Shown here: positions 38,238-49,168 of the stretch, piece by piece | Numbering within the stretch: the stretch's first letter is position 1 | Layout of the letters: each line of letters opens with the position of its first letter | NCBI RefSeq assembly: GCF_904849725.1 | Contig: NC_058523.1 | Location: 113,524,189-113,588,188, forward strand | Reading direction: 5' to 3' | DNA length: 64,000 bases | Origin: Hordeum vulgare subsp. vulgare | Taxonomy: Eukaryota; Streptophyta; Magnoliopsida; Poales; Poaceae | Notes under the pieces: generated by a model | Databases searched by the model: none | Told to the model about the DNA's origin: nothing | The model's input: only the letters and a program-made list of their open reading frames with translations | Made by a program: the position numbers and the translations under genes

Positions 38238-38718
38238 ACATGTTGATTGTAGGACGTGACCCTAGAAACTGGAATTTCTTAGAGAAGAATCTCTCAACAA
38301 AAATTTATTTTCAAGAACACCTTTTACTTCTCATCTCTTCTGATTTCATCAAATGTTCTCTCTCACCTCAAATAGTTATACAACCCCCTTACCCCTTTGA
38401 CCTCAGGAAGAATCAACGGACTTCTACTTCAAAGTAAAGAGGATTTCAACATGCATTTGAAGAATTGAAGGTGCACCAATTGAAGACTCTCAAGACCCAA
38501 AGAACTCGAAGACCCTGAAGCGTTCGAATATTTATATGACCATTAGAAGTCCAAACCCCTGTTATATACCCACGTTAGATACGATGATCTGTGAGCCGTT
38601 ATTGGTGTGTGTTTTCCGACAGCCACAACTAAAATCTATTATCAAAAATATTGTTTGTATTGTGTGTATCTTCCTCCCTCTCTTAACCGTCTCATCCCCA
38701 AAACCTCAACCCTACCAG
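38238..38718 (+). other. C leader between primer site and gag
   Basis: 480 bp with no supported coding content. An open frame extends upstream of the chosen Gag ATG to 38536, but that part does not resemble Gag. Confidence 0.5.
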
Positions 38719-39696
38719 ATGGAGTATGAAGCTGGACTTGTAGTCTCTGGACCAATGACCCAACTGGAGGCTGATATATGGATTCAAAACATGGAGAACC
38801 ACTTCGGGAGCAACTTGATCTCAAGGAAGTACGAAGTGGAACACGCTCTCCAGTACTTTACCCAAAGTGCTGCTATCTGGTGGAAAATGCATCATGCCAT
38901 ACAAGGATTTAGTGGAGCAGAAAGTTGGGAAGAATTCAAGAAGACTCTGTTAAGATCCCGTCTTATTCAGAAGTGCTATGATAACCCGAAGAAGAAGACT
39001 TGTGCATGCAAGATCTATGGAGAAATAGGACACACCCAGGAAGAACACACGGATGGATGCACTCATTGTGAAGAAAATCACCCAACTGAGGAGTGCCCAA
39101 GTAGTCAGGTGACTTGTTTCCTTTGTGAGGGAACCACCCACTACCCAGCTCAGTGTCACATTTACCCCAAGGTGCAATAAGTTGTCAAGCAGCAGAAAGA
39201 TGCAGTGAAGGAAACCCTCAAGAAGAAGATTCTAGAAGGACTGGTGATGAATGAAAATACTGAAGACCCCGATGGACAAGGTCTGACCAGATTTTTCTCC
39301 AATGCATGATACTCATGTGGAGAAGAAGGACATTATTCACAGGATTGCACGAAGGGAAGCCAAGAGTATCTGGGAAACTTCTCGACGGAAAAAGTGGAGT
39401 TTGATCCACTTGAAATAGAAGAACTGGCCAAAATAAAGGAGTCCGAAAAGAAGAAACAGTACCCTCGAAATAACCAAATCTCTGCAGACATAGACCTGAG
39501 TCATGTCAGATGTTACAAGTGTATGAAATTTGGCCACCACAAATACATGTGCTCAGGAAGGAAGCCGGGAACCCAAGGAGAAAAGGGAAACACTAAGACG
39601 CCTCGAGACTTGTCAGAACTCATTTGCTTTTGTTGCAAGGAAGCATGACATTTTGCCAGCGATTGTCCACAAAGGAAGAAAGCTAGAATGGAGTAG
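38719..39696 (+). pseudogene. C gag with an array of CCHC zinc knuckles
   Basis: Start taken at ATG 38719 (MEYEAGLVVSGPMTQLEADIW). A retrotransposon Gag core is visible (AAIWWKMHHAIQG, SWEEFKKTLLRSRL). It is followed by a run of CX2CX(3-4)HX4C knuckles: a degenerate one (CACKIYGEIGHTQEEH), CTHCEENHPTEEC, CFLCEGTTHYPAQC, CGEEGHYSQDC, CYKCMKFGHHKYMC and CFCCKEA.HFASDC. One frame is kept throughout, with stops at 39178, 39307 and 39646 and the end at TAG 39694-39696. The 39307 TGA falls where the first Cys of the fourth knuckle should be, and the 39646 TGA where Gly should be in the sixth. Product would be a nucleic-acid-binding capsid protein. Confidence 0.8.
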
Positions 39697-40049
39697 TTAA
39701 GTTTTGACCATGGCAATAAGTGTAATCTGAAGAACTCTTGTTTTTCATGAGATCACGGAGTGAAATTTTTTGTAACAGAAATCCCTGAGATTGTAATAAC
39801 ATCATGAATAAATGGAACTTATTGTCTCATGATTGCCTATGTTGAAACTGTATGCGTTGTTTCACTTCGAACAAAGATCTGTGAACATTATGAGGTTATG
39901 AGAAAATATGGTCTATGCAGGCATGAGTATAATTCATTTAAGTGTGGTAGTAATCGGTAAACCCCACAGGATCCACTGAGTAGGAGTGTACCATGATTAC
40001 CAAGGAGACGTATACATTCCTCTGAGTACCCATTTACTGACACCTGCAG
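39697..40049 (+). other. C inter-ORF spacer
   Basis: About 350 bp, non-coding. It includes one copy of the TTAAGTGTGGTAG motif (39938-39950) that also precedes the 3' LTR. Confidence 0.5.
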
Positions 40050-40505
40050 ATGGCAAATCTCTACGAGTCATTCCTCAAGGGCCCAGAAAAGATCATGACC
40101 CTGACCAGTGAGCATGATTACCCGCAAATCCTGAAGGACATGATGAAGCACATTCATCTTGAAGGAGATGCAGTCTACAAAGGCTACCCATTTGTGGAAA
40201 ATGGAGTGGAACTTTGGTATGTGGAAGTACACCTCCACCATGTGAAAGGAGTTTGTCCAAAGACTATGGGGCAATACTTTTTCATTTCACGTGTACCACG
40301 AGCAACCTTCTTTGATGCTGTTCGTGAAGCTGCCATGGAAGCCATACGTTAGATCGGAGAAATACTTGAAGCAAGACTCTGTCATACCCAGGAATACCTG
40401 AGTGAGGTACGTGCGGAGATGATGGAGATAAAGCTCATGACCACCATGATGAAGCAAAAGATGGATGATTTCAAGGAGCACATTGGAAAGTTCCAGTGGA
40501 ACTAA
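40050..40505 (+). pseudogene. C second ORF, unknown conserved-looking protein
   Basis: Begins MANLYESFLKGPEKIM and would end at TAA 40503-40505 (about 151 codons), with one in-frame TAG at 40350-40352. The first 100 residues look like a compact alpha/beta domain (ELWYVEVHLHH, TMGQYFFISRVPRATFFDAV); the last 50 are helical and coiled-coil-like (IGEILEARL, MEIKLMTTMMKQKMDDFKEH). No zinc knuckle, protease or polymerase motif. I do not recognise the family; it may be an element-specific protein or a captured host fragment. The single clean stop suggests it was coding recently. Confidence 0.55.
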
Positions 40506-41428
40506 AGTACCTCCAAGAGAGGCAGATGAATAAATTTGGCAGAAATGCTCGGCCATACCGAACAATGTGGATGGCAGCATTTGTAATAGAGTACTTTTGA
40601 ATTGGTTTTTTTGAGGATAAATTAAGGATGTAATAAAGGATTGATTATGAAATGCATATGATTTATGGAAGAAGCTATGATGGATCAACAAACGTTTTCT
40701 TAGGAGCATACGAAAACCTGAGAGTTGTGGAGATACGATAGATGTTTCGTTCAGCTTGCAGAACCAATGGATTATCCGAACTTCGTTCGTGGACAAGAGA
40801 AATTCTGCAACGTTTGTGAGGATGCCCAAGTGTTAGAATGCGAGATTCGCTAAACCTTATACAGAGAAATGATTTGGGTGCGGAATGGATTGATCACCAT
40901 GACGACTTACTCTTATCATTGATCTTGCTATTCGGAATGGTAAATCTGAGAGACTTACCCATATAGAGAGAAGATGTTCTTTGAAGCTTTTGTTTAAGCC
41001 TTAGAATGGTACTAGGAAAGCCCCATGTACATGGCATTTGTTGTCACGCGTAGGAAATTTTACGGTGAGGATGAAACCAAGACCCCTCTCTCTGCAGGAT
41101 AACCACAAATGGTAGAACACCGTGAGAAGCCTCGATAGGTTATTTAGAATGGACCACAAGACTGTCAGTTAAAGAAGACCCAGTAATGGAAGAAGCTTAT
41201 ATCAACGGGAGAGCATCACCAAAGGATTTAATATGAAGACTGTGCGATGTCAGTTGCCAAAACCCAGAGGATTGTTAAAGCATTTTGAGGGACCAGTATC
41301 TCTCATTTTAAGTGTGGTAGCATCCCACCTTGCCGGAGATTGGATTTGTTAGAAGACCCCCAAACCCTAACCTTTCTTTCTAGCCTCTTCGAATCTCGAG
41401 GACGAGATTCATTTTAAGTGTGGTAGTT
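40506..41428 (+). other. C 3' non-coding region with repeated polypurine-like motif
   Basis: No coding frame recognised. TTTTAAGTGTGGTAG occurs at 41307-41321 and again at 41412-41426, the second directly before the 3' LTR, where the polypurine tract should be. A third copy lies at 39938-39950. Confidence 0.6.
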
Positions 41429-44400
41429 TGTAACATCCCAAAATTTATAAATTTTGGAATGTTAATATAATTATTAGATTGGTTGTTTGTTTGATTGGGT
41501 GATTGAAACTTGAGTGAAATTTGAAACTTTTCAAAACTTTTGAATGAGAGGGAATAAAATGACTTCCCCTTCTCCGGTGAATTCAAATTCAATCTTTTAA
41601 AAGCAAAGAGAGAAGTTGACATGACTTCTTCAACTATAAAGAATTTGAACGGAGATATTTGCATTTGAATTCTTTTGCATTTCCATTTGTTTTCTTCGTG
41701 CAAGAAATGCCGGGAAATACATTCTAGAGAGGAGGAACATGACCCTTGAACCCACGGGCATTTTGAAAGTTATTTGAACCCTCAAACTTAGAGGGTCATT
41801 TGAAAAATTATTTGCAAAAGAAAATAAATCTTTTGGGCAATTTTGTGAAAATAATTTTTTCTGAAGTTTTTATTTTTGCCGTGGAAAAATGCCCATCATT
41901 TATATTTTATTTTTCTGATAATTTTAGTATATAGAAACTCTTTATTCCGAATTGATTTGATTTCCTTTTATTGTTTTAGTTTCCTAGTTTCAAAAATAGG
42001 AAAGGAATCGTTTTTATTAGGAAACTCCAGGTGGCCCATTAAGACTTTCCTATTCTGGCCCAACAGAGATCATCTTCTTCCTCTATTCTCTTCTTCACGT
42101 CACATGAACTTGCCTTCCATGGACAGAGGATCTCCACCTCCGGGATTCGCGAAGTACTTTCCCTCCCAGCGCCTCCCGTCGCCTCTATAAGAACCCCCAT
42201 GAACCCCTCGTTCCATTCCCGTTGAAACCACCCCCTCTCCTCGCCTCTAGCTCGTGCGCCACCATCACCCCGTCGGTCACCAGAGAACATCACAGGAGCT
42301 CCTCCACCTCGGCCCCCCTGCACCCTCTCCTCCCTGCCGCACCACCCCTCCCTTCGGCCCCTCCTCCACCGCCGCACTACCCCACCCCGTCGCCTCCCTC
42401 CCTGCATCTCCTCCCCATCCCCACGGAACTCCTGCCAGGAGCCATACCACCAGCAGCTTCCCACCCTTCGCCCCCCTGCAGCCCTCCCTGCACCTCGCCT
42501 CCCTCCCCTCCCTGGAGCCCCTCCACCCTTCGCCCCCCCTCCACCACTCCTCCCGCCGGCCCCTCCCCCACCCCACCGGAGCTCCACCCCAGCCCCAGCC
42601 CCATCGGCCACCAGCACGGGAGCCCCAGCCAGGTAAGGCCCCCTCTTTCTTTTCTTTTCTTTTTTACTTGTTTTGTTTTTTTAGTTTTACCCTTAGATCC
42701 ATATTCTACGGTGTAGATTAGATTAGCATACCCCTTCGGTTTAGATCAGAAAACCGCACTGGTTTTTTTCACTTAAAACGGTTAGCCAGTAGTTTCTGTT
42801 AGCCCTCGGCCGTTTTCTCCTAACGATTGCAACAAACACCCCCGCAGCCTATCACAGCGCGCCACGTATACCCCCTGTTAGTTAGCTAGTTAGCTTCTTT
42901 TTTATGTCTAATTGCAAAAACAGAAAAGTTTCTGTTTTGTTTTGGCAATAACTTTTGATCCACAACTCCAATAGAGTTGATTCCTTGTCCAGTAGCTCAC
43001 AAATTTCCTGTAGTTTTTAAAAACATATAATGTGTCTATGTTTGAAATTTTCAAATTTGAGTTAGATCAGATTTAGTTTTAACCTTGTTTTGCTTATTCC
43101 AGGAGTTTAAAAATAGCTTTTAATTTGATTCTTTTTGCTACTGATCACTAGTGGTCTTATGTATCAGTGGTAGGAATTTCAGATTTGGCTGAGTATTTTA
43201 GCTTACTGTTTCATGTGAAACAATTTCTGTTTCACCTCTTTTAGGATTTTGGCTATTTTCTTTTCTATAATTGTTTTATAATATTTTCTTTATTATTTCA
43301 GAAAGATCATTGTTTTGTTTATGTTAGTTAAACAGTAGTTTTGCAACAAGTTTTTATTTTATTTTTTATTTGTTTCATGAAATCAATTCTAGTTCCCTCA
43401 TAACTTCCAATTGGTTTCCCCACTGTTTCAAATCCCGTTTGGAAATCCTTTCAAGTAGTTTTGTGAAAAATACTTTATTTTACCTTAGTTAAACTTATAT
43501 CTTAGTTCCTTGTTATTATTTTCTGTTAGACAAAAACTATTTAGTGTTGGACGTAGTAGAAGACTCCCTAGTCTTATTTGAAGTTTCTTTCGGTTTCTTA
43601 TTCGCTCTCTCTCTTTTGTTTTGAATGTTAGAATGATTGCTAGTATGAGTGCTTATGTGAATGATATGTTTGTTATATAGATTTCATCGGAGAGTGACGA
43701 GTAGTCTATCAAGTTATTTCTCGATAAATTCTTTTTCGTCAACATCACGAGGCAAGTCACTTTAATCATACTATCACCTATGTTTTATGCATCGTAGTTC
43801 TACCATCCTATGCCCAAATTTGCATGCTGCTTAGGTACTTGGAAATTTTAGTATAGATTGTAGTATCATGTGGTAGGCACACAACAACCCCGATACTTGG
43901 CCCCGGGACGACAAAGTTCATATTGCTATGCTTGAGTAGACGGGATTTCGGTTGACTGCATAACACGAGTGATGCGAGGTTGATTAAATAATCAAGACCG
44001 GTTAAGACAAGATTTTCAAGACCTCGGACGCAATGCAACTCTGGGTGAAGGACGGTTGATCGGCTCCCTGGAGAACCCAGTGGATGCCTGGGATGCTGGG
44101 GACGGCCATGACATCTCGCGGAAAGCTTCACCCAGGCTCAAAGAGACGGACGGATATTTTCAAGACCCAAGGCTTACCTGCACAGCCACAAGTCATTATG
44201 GGCTCTGGCTTGGTTGGACAACGCGGCGACTCTGGACAGGCGGTGCTAGCAGATGTAGACGAACGGTAGGAATGGATGGGCACCGACAGGGATTCAGAGG
44301 GACCCGTTGAAAGACCATGTTTTGATCATCCGGTCTTCAAACACCCTGAAGTGCGAGGACATACACGGAGGCGATCAAATCTTGTGGGGAATGTGTGCAA

Positions 44401-45014
44401 AACTCTGCAGAGTACTCAAACCTAATCGATTAGCCGTGTCCACGGTCATGGACAACTTGAGCCAAAGGAACTGAAGTTATCTGGATTTCTTAGCACCATT
44501 AAATATATTTGATGAGGGTAATTATTGACAACTCGGGTACGAGAACTGGTTGGCGGAACCATCTCGTTAACAACCAACAAAGTAGTAACATTTTGCTTTT
44601 AGCCCACTCTTGTTGTAGGAGAAAAACTTGCTTTTCGCTAAAAACTTATAGCCCCACCTGCCATGTATGCATATAGTATAAATGATTACTTTTCTCCCCT
44701 CTCTTATGTGACTTGCCGGCATATTCAATATGCTGACCTACACGGCTGCAACGTCTTATGTTGCAGATAGTTTCTTCGACGAGTAAGAGTACGATTCAGG
44801 GTTACGGTCTACACTCAACTTGCCGTTGGTGTTTACTGGGACTCCACTCCCTTGACTGCTTCCGCTGAAATAATTAAGGTATATATCAGTTTTACGCTAT
44901 TTACATGTGATTGCACTTTGATATATACATTGATGTACTGTGTGTGCCAGCATACTGATCCATGGATGGCACAGAAACACAGAGGCTTGACTCATCTTGA
45001 GTCGGGTCGCTACA
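41429..45014 (+). repeat. C 3' LTR
   Basis: 3,586 bp. TATA box TATAAGA at 42186-42192. It keeps a consensus donor CAG/GTAAGG (GT 42633-42634). Candidate acceptors include TTATGTTGCAG (AG 44765-44766) and GTGTGTGCCAG near 44950. Ends GGGTCGCTACA, followed by the duplicated CCTTC. Confidence 0.9.
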
Positions 45015-45971
45015 CCTTCCGGGGCATCCCCAAGCTTAGGCGCTTGAGTATCCTTGAATATTTACTTGGGGTGCCTTGGGAATCTCCAAGCTTGAGCTAT
45101 TGCCTCTACTTATTCTTCTCATATCAAAACCTCCTTGATCTTCGAAAACTTCATCCACACAAAACTTAAGAGAATTTTCATTAGAAATGTTAGTGCATGT
45201 AACATCAAATCTCATCATGTCTTGCCATCACATTATTGTATAATTATGATCCAACATTACCTACTCTATTATATCACAATTCTATGGCTCCCAAGTCAAT
45301 GGGGATCAACAAGAACTCAAAGATAAGCAGACAAAGCAACTATAACAACAATCTATAAAAAACATGAGAGTCTATAAAGACACGGATGAATACAATACTT
45401 TTGTAACTCAAAAAATTCTAAAAAATTAGGAAATTGTATAAAAAATTGTATAAAGTATTGTGTAAAAAATTCAAAAACTATAAAGTTCCACTAAACTATG
45501 GAAAATCAGACACTATAGACAAAGTTTCTGTTTTTGCACAACACATATCAAACAAGAAATTCAAACATCCTAAAGGTAAATCTTGGCACGTTATTTTTAT
45601 AATACAAAGGATTTCTACAAGGGGATATTTTTTAAGTTGTTGTAATTAAGATTCAAAAATTTTCCATGGGCATGAACAAAGTTCAAGGCTAGCACCCACT
45701 TCAAAGGTGCTCGTCATTCTCACTTTCACTTTTTTTTTGAAAAGGTTTTAGGTTCCCCACTTTATTTTTTTGTTTTTAATTATTTTAAAAGAAAACAACA
45801 GAATAAAATGACTTCCTAAAACTTCTAGGTTGTCTCTCTGGTAGCGCTTTCTTTAAAGCCATTAAGCTAGGCATATAATGCTCAAGTAATTGATCCACTC
45901 GGATCCCAAGGTATATCAAAGGCAATTTTAATTATCAATGATTCGTGATTTTGTAGTGAGCACAAAGTGAT
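45015..45971 (-). other. E/D Athila-type non-coding remnant right of C
   Basis: Continues 34629 across the C insertion. On the minus strand it holds the GCTTGGGGATGCCCCGG motif (near 45020-45035) also seen in the 3' region of A. The rest is AT-rich, with no coding frame supported. I cannot place the boundary between E's LTR and D's interior. Confidence 0.5.
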
Positions 45972-46463
45972 TTATATGATGTACCAGTGAAGTCTAACTC
46001 TCTTCCTATGCATTGCCATGTCATAAAAGAACAATTCATGCACATCAAGTAAAGGCCAATACATAGCATAAATAGTTTCTTGCAATTTTATCATATTGGA
46101 AACATAGAGTTGGGAAGATTTGGTTCCTCTATCATAATAATTGCAAGTAGGAGCATTAAGCACATGCTTATTATATCCATCAAAATCACCATGTGCAGTG
46201 GTGAAACGCAACCCATCAACATAGTCCCTAATAAGTGCAAACTTTTTCGGTATAGTATAGTCGGGTGAATTCAAAAAGATAATAGGACTATCGTGTGTGG
46301 GTGCAATAGCAACAATTTCATGGTTAACATAAGGAACTGTAGCGAGTTCATCTCCATAAGCATAATTCATATTGGCATCATGGACACAAGCATAGCAAGC
46401 ATCAAGTTCATCAAAAAGAGACATTTCAAACGAATCCAAGGGATCATAGCAATCATCATACAT
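45972..46463 (-). pseudogene. D internal ORF, Athila-associated protein fragment
   Basis: Open minus-strand frame of 163 codons (MYDDCYDPLDSFEMSLFDEL..., SPIIFLNSPDYTIPKK, HVLNAPTCNYYDRG, LLDVHELFFYDMAMHRKRVR). It lies downstream of D's primer site and gag start in the same orientation. It seems to be part of the region between Gag and pol in Athila-type elements, as far as I can recall the family. No catalytic motif is seen. Function unknown. Confidence 0.5.
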
Positions 46464-47227
46464 TCATCATTTGGTTTTTGCGAAGGGAAATTAAAAAATG
46501 CATGAGTTGAAGAGTTACTCTCATTAGAAGGTGGGAACGGGTAGCTAATCCGTCCTTACTCCTTTTGTTCTTCACTCTCCTCCTCATCTTTTTCATCTAA
46601 TGAGCTCATGGTTTCAGAAATTTCTTCTTCCGTAGATTAGTGCAAAACATTAGTATCTTCCAAGGCAACAGTCATTCTTACAATAAACTCTTTAACATAA
46701 GAAATAGAAGCATAGATTTCATAGAAATATTTAAGTATGACAAAAATTTCACATATGTAATGAGTAGCACCATACTTTTCAACCAAAGAAGCAATTTCCT
46801 ATGCACCCTTAAAAGCAAGAAATTCTTGAATTTTTTCAACATCATATTAACAATAGGCATCATTGGCATAAGAATATAATATTTCATTATCATTAAACAC
46901 ACATTTACAGGTAAGGTGTTTTTAGTATCTTTGGAAGAACAAGTAATATCATGTAATTCACATAAATTCCAAGCATAGCAACACAAAATATCAATTTGAT
47001 GCCACAAGAGTTTCCCTTTTTTGAGATAAGCGGTGTCGCACATAATAAGCATGCTCATTTAATGATTTCCCTCAATTAAGCTAGTAGGGTTTTTCAGCAC
47101 AAGCACAAAGGGATCAAAGTTGATCCAAGTAAAAAGCTTTAGCAATACGATACATTTTTGGTGGTTCCTCAACCACGGGGTTAGCAAGTACAACTAATTT
47201 TCTTGGTACTTTGTGTTTCCTACCCAT
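46464..47227 (-). pseudogene. D gag-like start and broken frames
   Basis: The ATG at 47225-47227 on the minus strand opens MGRKHKVPRKLVVLANPVVE, then EEPPKMYRIAKAFYLDQL, and stops about 37 codons in (47114). The following 650 bp is open only in shifting frames. One of them (46678-47058) reads MSMLIMCDTAYLKKGKLLWHQI. This looks like a frameshifted Athila-type Gag. Confidence 0.5.
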
Positions 47228-47301
47228 AACTAGAGAAAGTAAAATTACTTGGTGATAAAGCAAATAAGCACAGAGGAGAATGTTAACCGCTACGCTATTG
47301 C

Positions 47302-47319
47302 TCCCCAGCAACGGCGCCA
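47302..47319 (-). other. D primer-binding site (tRNA-Asp type)
   Basis: On the minus strand TGGCGCCGTTGCTGGGGA, 11 bases after the LTR end at 47331. It is closer to the canonical site than A's or E's. Confidence 0.8.
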
Positions 47320-47330
47320 GAAAAAGGTCT

Positions 47331-48862
47331 TGATAACCCATAAGTGTAGGGGATCATGTGTGGCCTTTCTCGATAAGAAGAGTGTCGAACCCAATGAGGA
47401 GCTAAAATTAAAATTAGTACTCTCTCAAGTTATATCGACCACCGATACAACTATACGCACGCTAACACTTACTTTACCTAGAACAAGTATGAAACTATTT
47501 TGCGGTAACGAAACTAGAAGTACTTAGTAGGAGTAACATGTAGTTTTGTAAGATAATAAAGAACATGGAAATAAAAGTTAGGTACTGTTTTAATAAATAT
47601 TAATTTAGTCAGTTGTTTAGTCGAAAGCTTTTTGTAATGCAAGAGAAAGATTGCACATAGGCAATTGAATATAACATCATAGATACTTATCATATTCAAT
47701 GAGGGAGATGCATACGCTAACACACTTTTCGTACTTGGATCATATGCACTTTTATTGGAACTCTAGCAAGCATTCGCAACTACTAAAGATCATTAAGGTA
47801 AAACCCAGCAATAGCATGAAACATGAAGTCCTCGTTACTCCCATACTCAAACAATTTACTTACTCGTGTGTAAGCTTCTGTCACTCTAGCCACCCACTAT
47901 AAACGAATTATGAACATATTCCAAACCTTGAGCGGGATTCCCTCATGTGCGAGCCTAACGGAGGGCACCTTAGGACAACACCATATCAACATACAACTGA
48001 TATCAATAAGATCATACTACAATTAACCCGTAGGACAAAATACATCTACTCAAACATCATAGGATAGACACACATCACTTGATAATAATATATAGCATCA
48101 ACCACCATGTTTAAGTAGATATTACGGCATGTAGAAAGAGGGTTTACATCGCTGTATAAAGGGGGAGAGAGTTGGTGGTGACATCGGCGAAGTTGTTGGT
48201 GTAGACCATCATCACGATGGATTCCCCGACGGCGCTTCAGCGCCACCACAAGAGAGGGGGAGAGAGCCCCCTCCTCCTTATTCTTCCTTGCCCTCCTCCC
48301 TAGGTGGTAGGAGGGTTTCCCCTCTGGTCCATGGCCTCCATGGCTCCCGGAGGGCAGGACTCCTCCGATATTGGAACTATCTCTGTGTTTCTCTTCTCTT
48401 TTCGCGACTATTTTTTGTCCCTTCGTTGTTTCTTAACTATTCGTAACTCCAATCAGGATGAAATTTTGAGGGAATTTTTATTGTAAAATTATCTTTCTTG
48501 CCACGAAACTAGGGCCCCAAGCGACTTAAGGGGGAACCACAAGCCATTAGAGTGCTTTGACCCCCCCCCCTCGGCGCTCCCTTTTGGCTTGTGCCTCCCT
48601 CGGGCACCGTGCTGCATTGATTATTCTTCCTAAAATTCACATATATTCCAAAATTAATATCCATAATTTTTTATCGCATTTGGACATTGTTCAATATGAA
48701 ATTTCTTTGAAACAAAAAATACAAAAAAATAGGAGCTCGCACGAGGCACTTGATAAGTAAGTTTGTCCCAAAAATAATATAAAATGTCGCCAAAAGTAGA
48801 TGAAAGTTGTATAACACTGGCAAAAAACAATAAAAAATTATAGATACGATGGAGACGTGTCA
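47331..48862 (-). repeat. D 5' LTR (Athila-type), inserted in F
   Basis: 1,532 bp, TGACACGTCTCC...GGGTTATCA on the minus strand. The right boundary is fixed by the switch to F's LTR at 48863, and the left by the primer site. It is related to the A and G LTRs at its ends but is a different family. The left target duplication (expected GCCAT) is not in the window. Confidence 0.75.
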
Positions 48863-49168
48863 GCCATCACCAACGCTTCCTGTTTCGTGGGAGGACTAAT
48901 CTTCATCAACATGTTCACGAGCACCATCTCATCTCAAACTCTAGTTCATTTCTTGTATTGAATCTTTGTCTCAAAACCTCAGATTGGTACGTGTGGGTTG
49001 CTAGTAGTGGTGATAACATCTTGTAATTGTTGCTAGTTGGATTATTCGGAGGAAGCTAATATGTTCAGATACTTAATCACATTTACTATACCTTTGATCT
49101 TGAACATGGTGATGATTTGCTAGTATTTACATTTGTTCCCGTTGACATGGGAGAAGTCTTATCATAAG
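48863..49168 (+). repeat. F: Athila-type LTR fragment, left part
   Basis: Parallels A's 5' LTR 4808-5110 (CACCATCTCATCTC, GTTGCTAGTAGTG, TTGCTAGTTGGATTA, ATATGTTCAGAT). It is interrupted by D on the left and M2 on the right and continues at 63522. Confidence 0.75.

Larger units (their letters stand above)
34630..45014 (+). mobile_element. C: gag-only (TR-GAG-like) non-autonomous LTR retrotransposon, 10.4 kb
   Basis: LTRs 34630-38221 (3,592 bp) and 41429-45014 (3,586 bp) both start TGTAACATCCC and end GGGTCGCTACA. The target duplication is CCTTC (34625-34629, 45015-45019). The initiator-tRNA-Met primer site is at 38226-38237. The 3.2 kb interior codes for a Gag with several zinc knuckles and a second short ORF, but no protease, RT, RNase H or integrase. 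It must have moved with enzymes from another element. The LTRs differ by only a percent or two by eye, so insertion was fairly recent. Confidence 0.88.
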
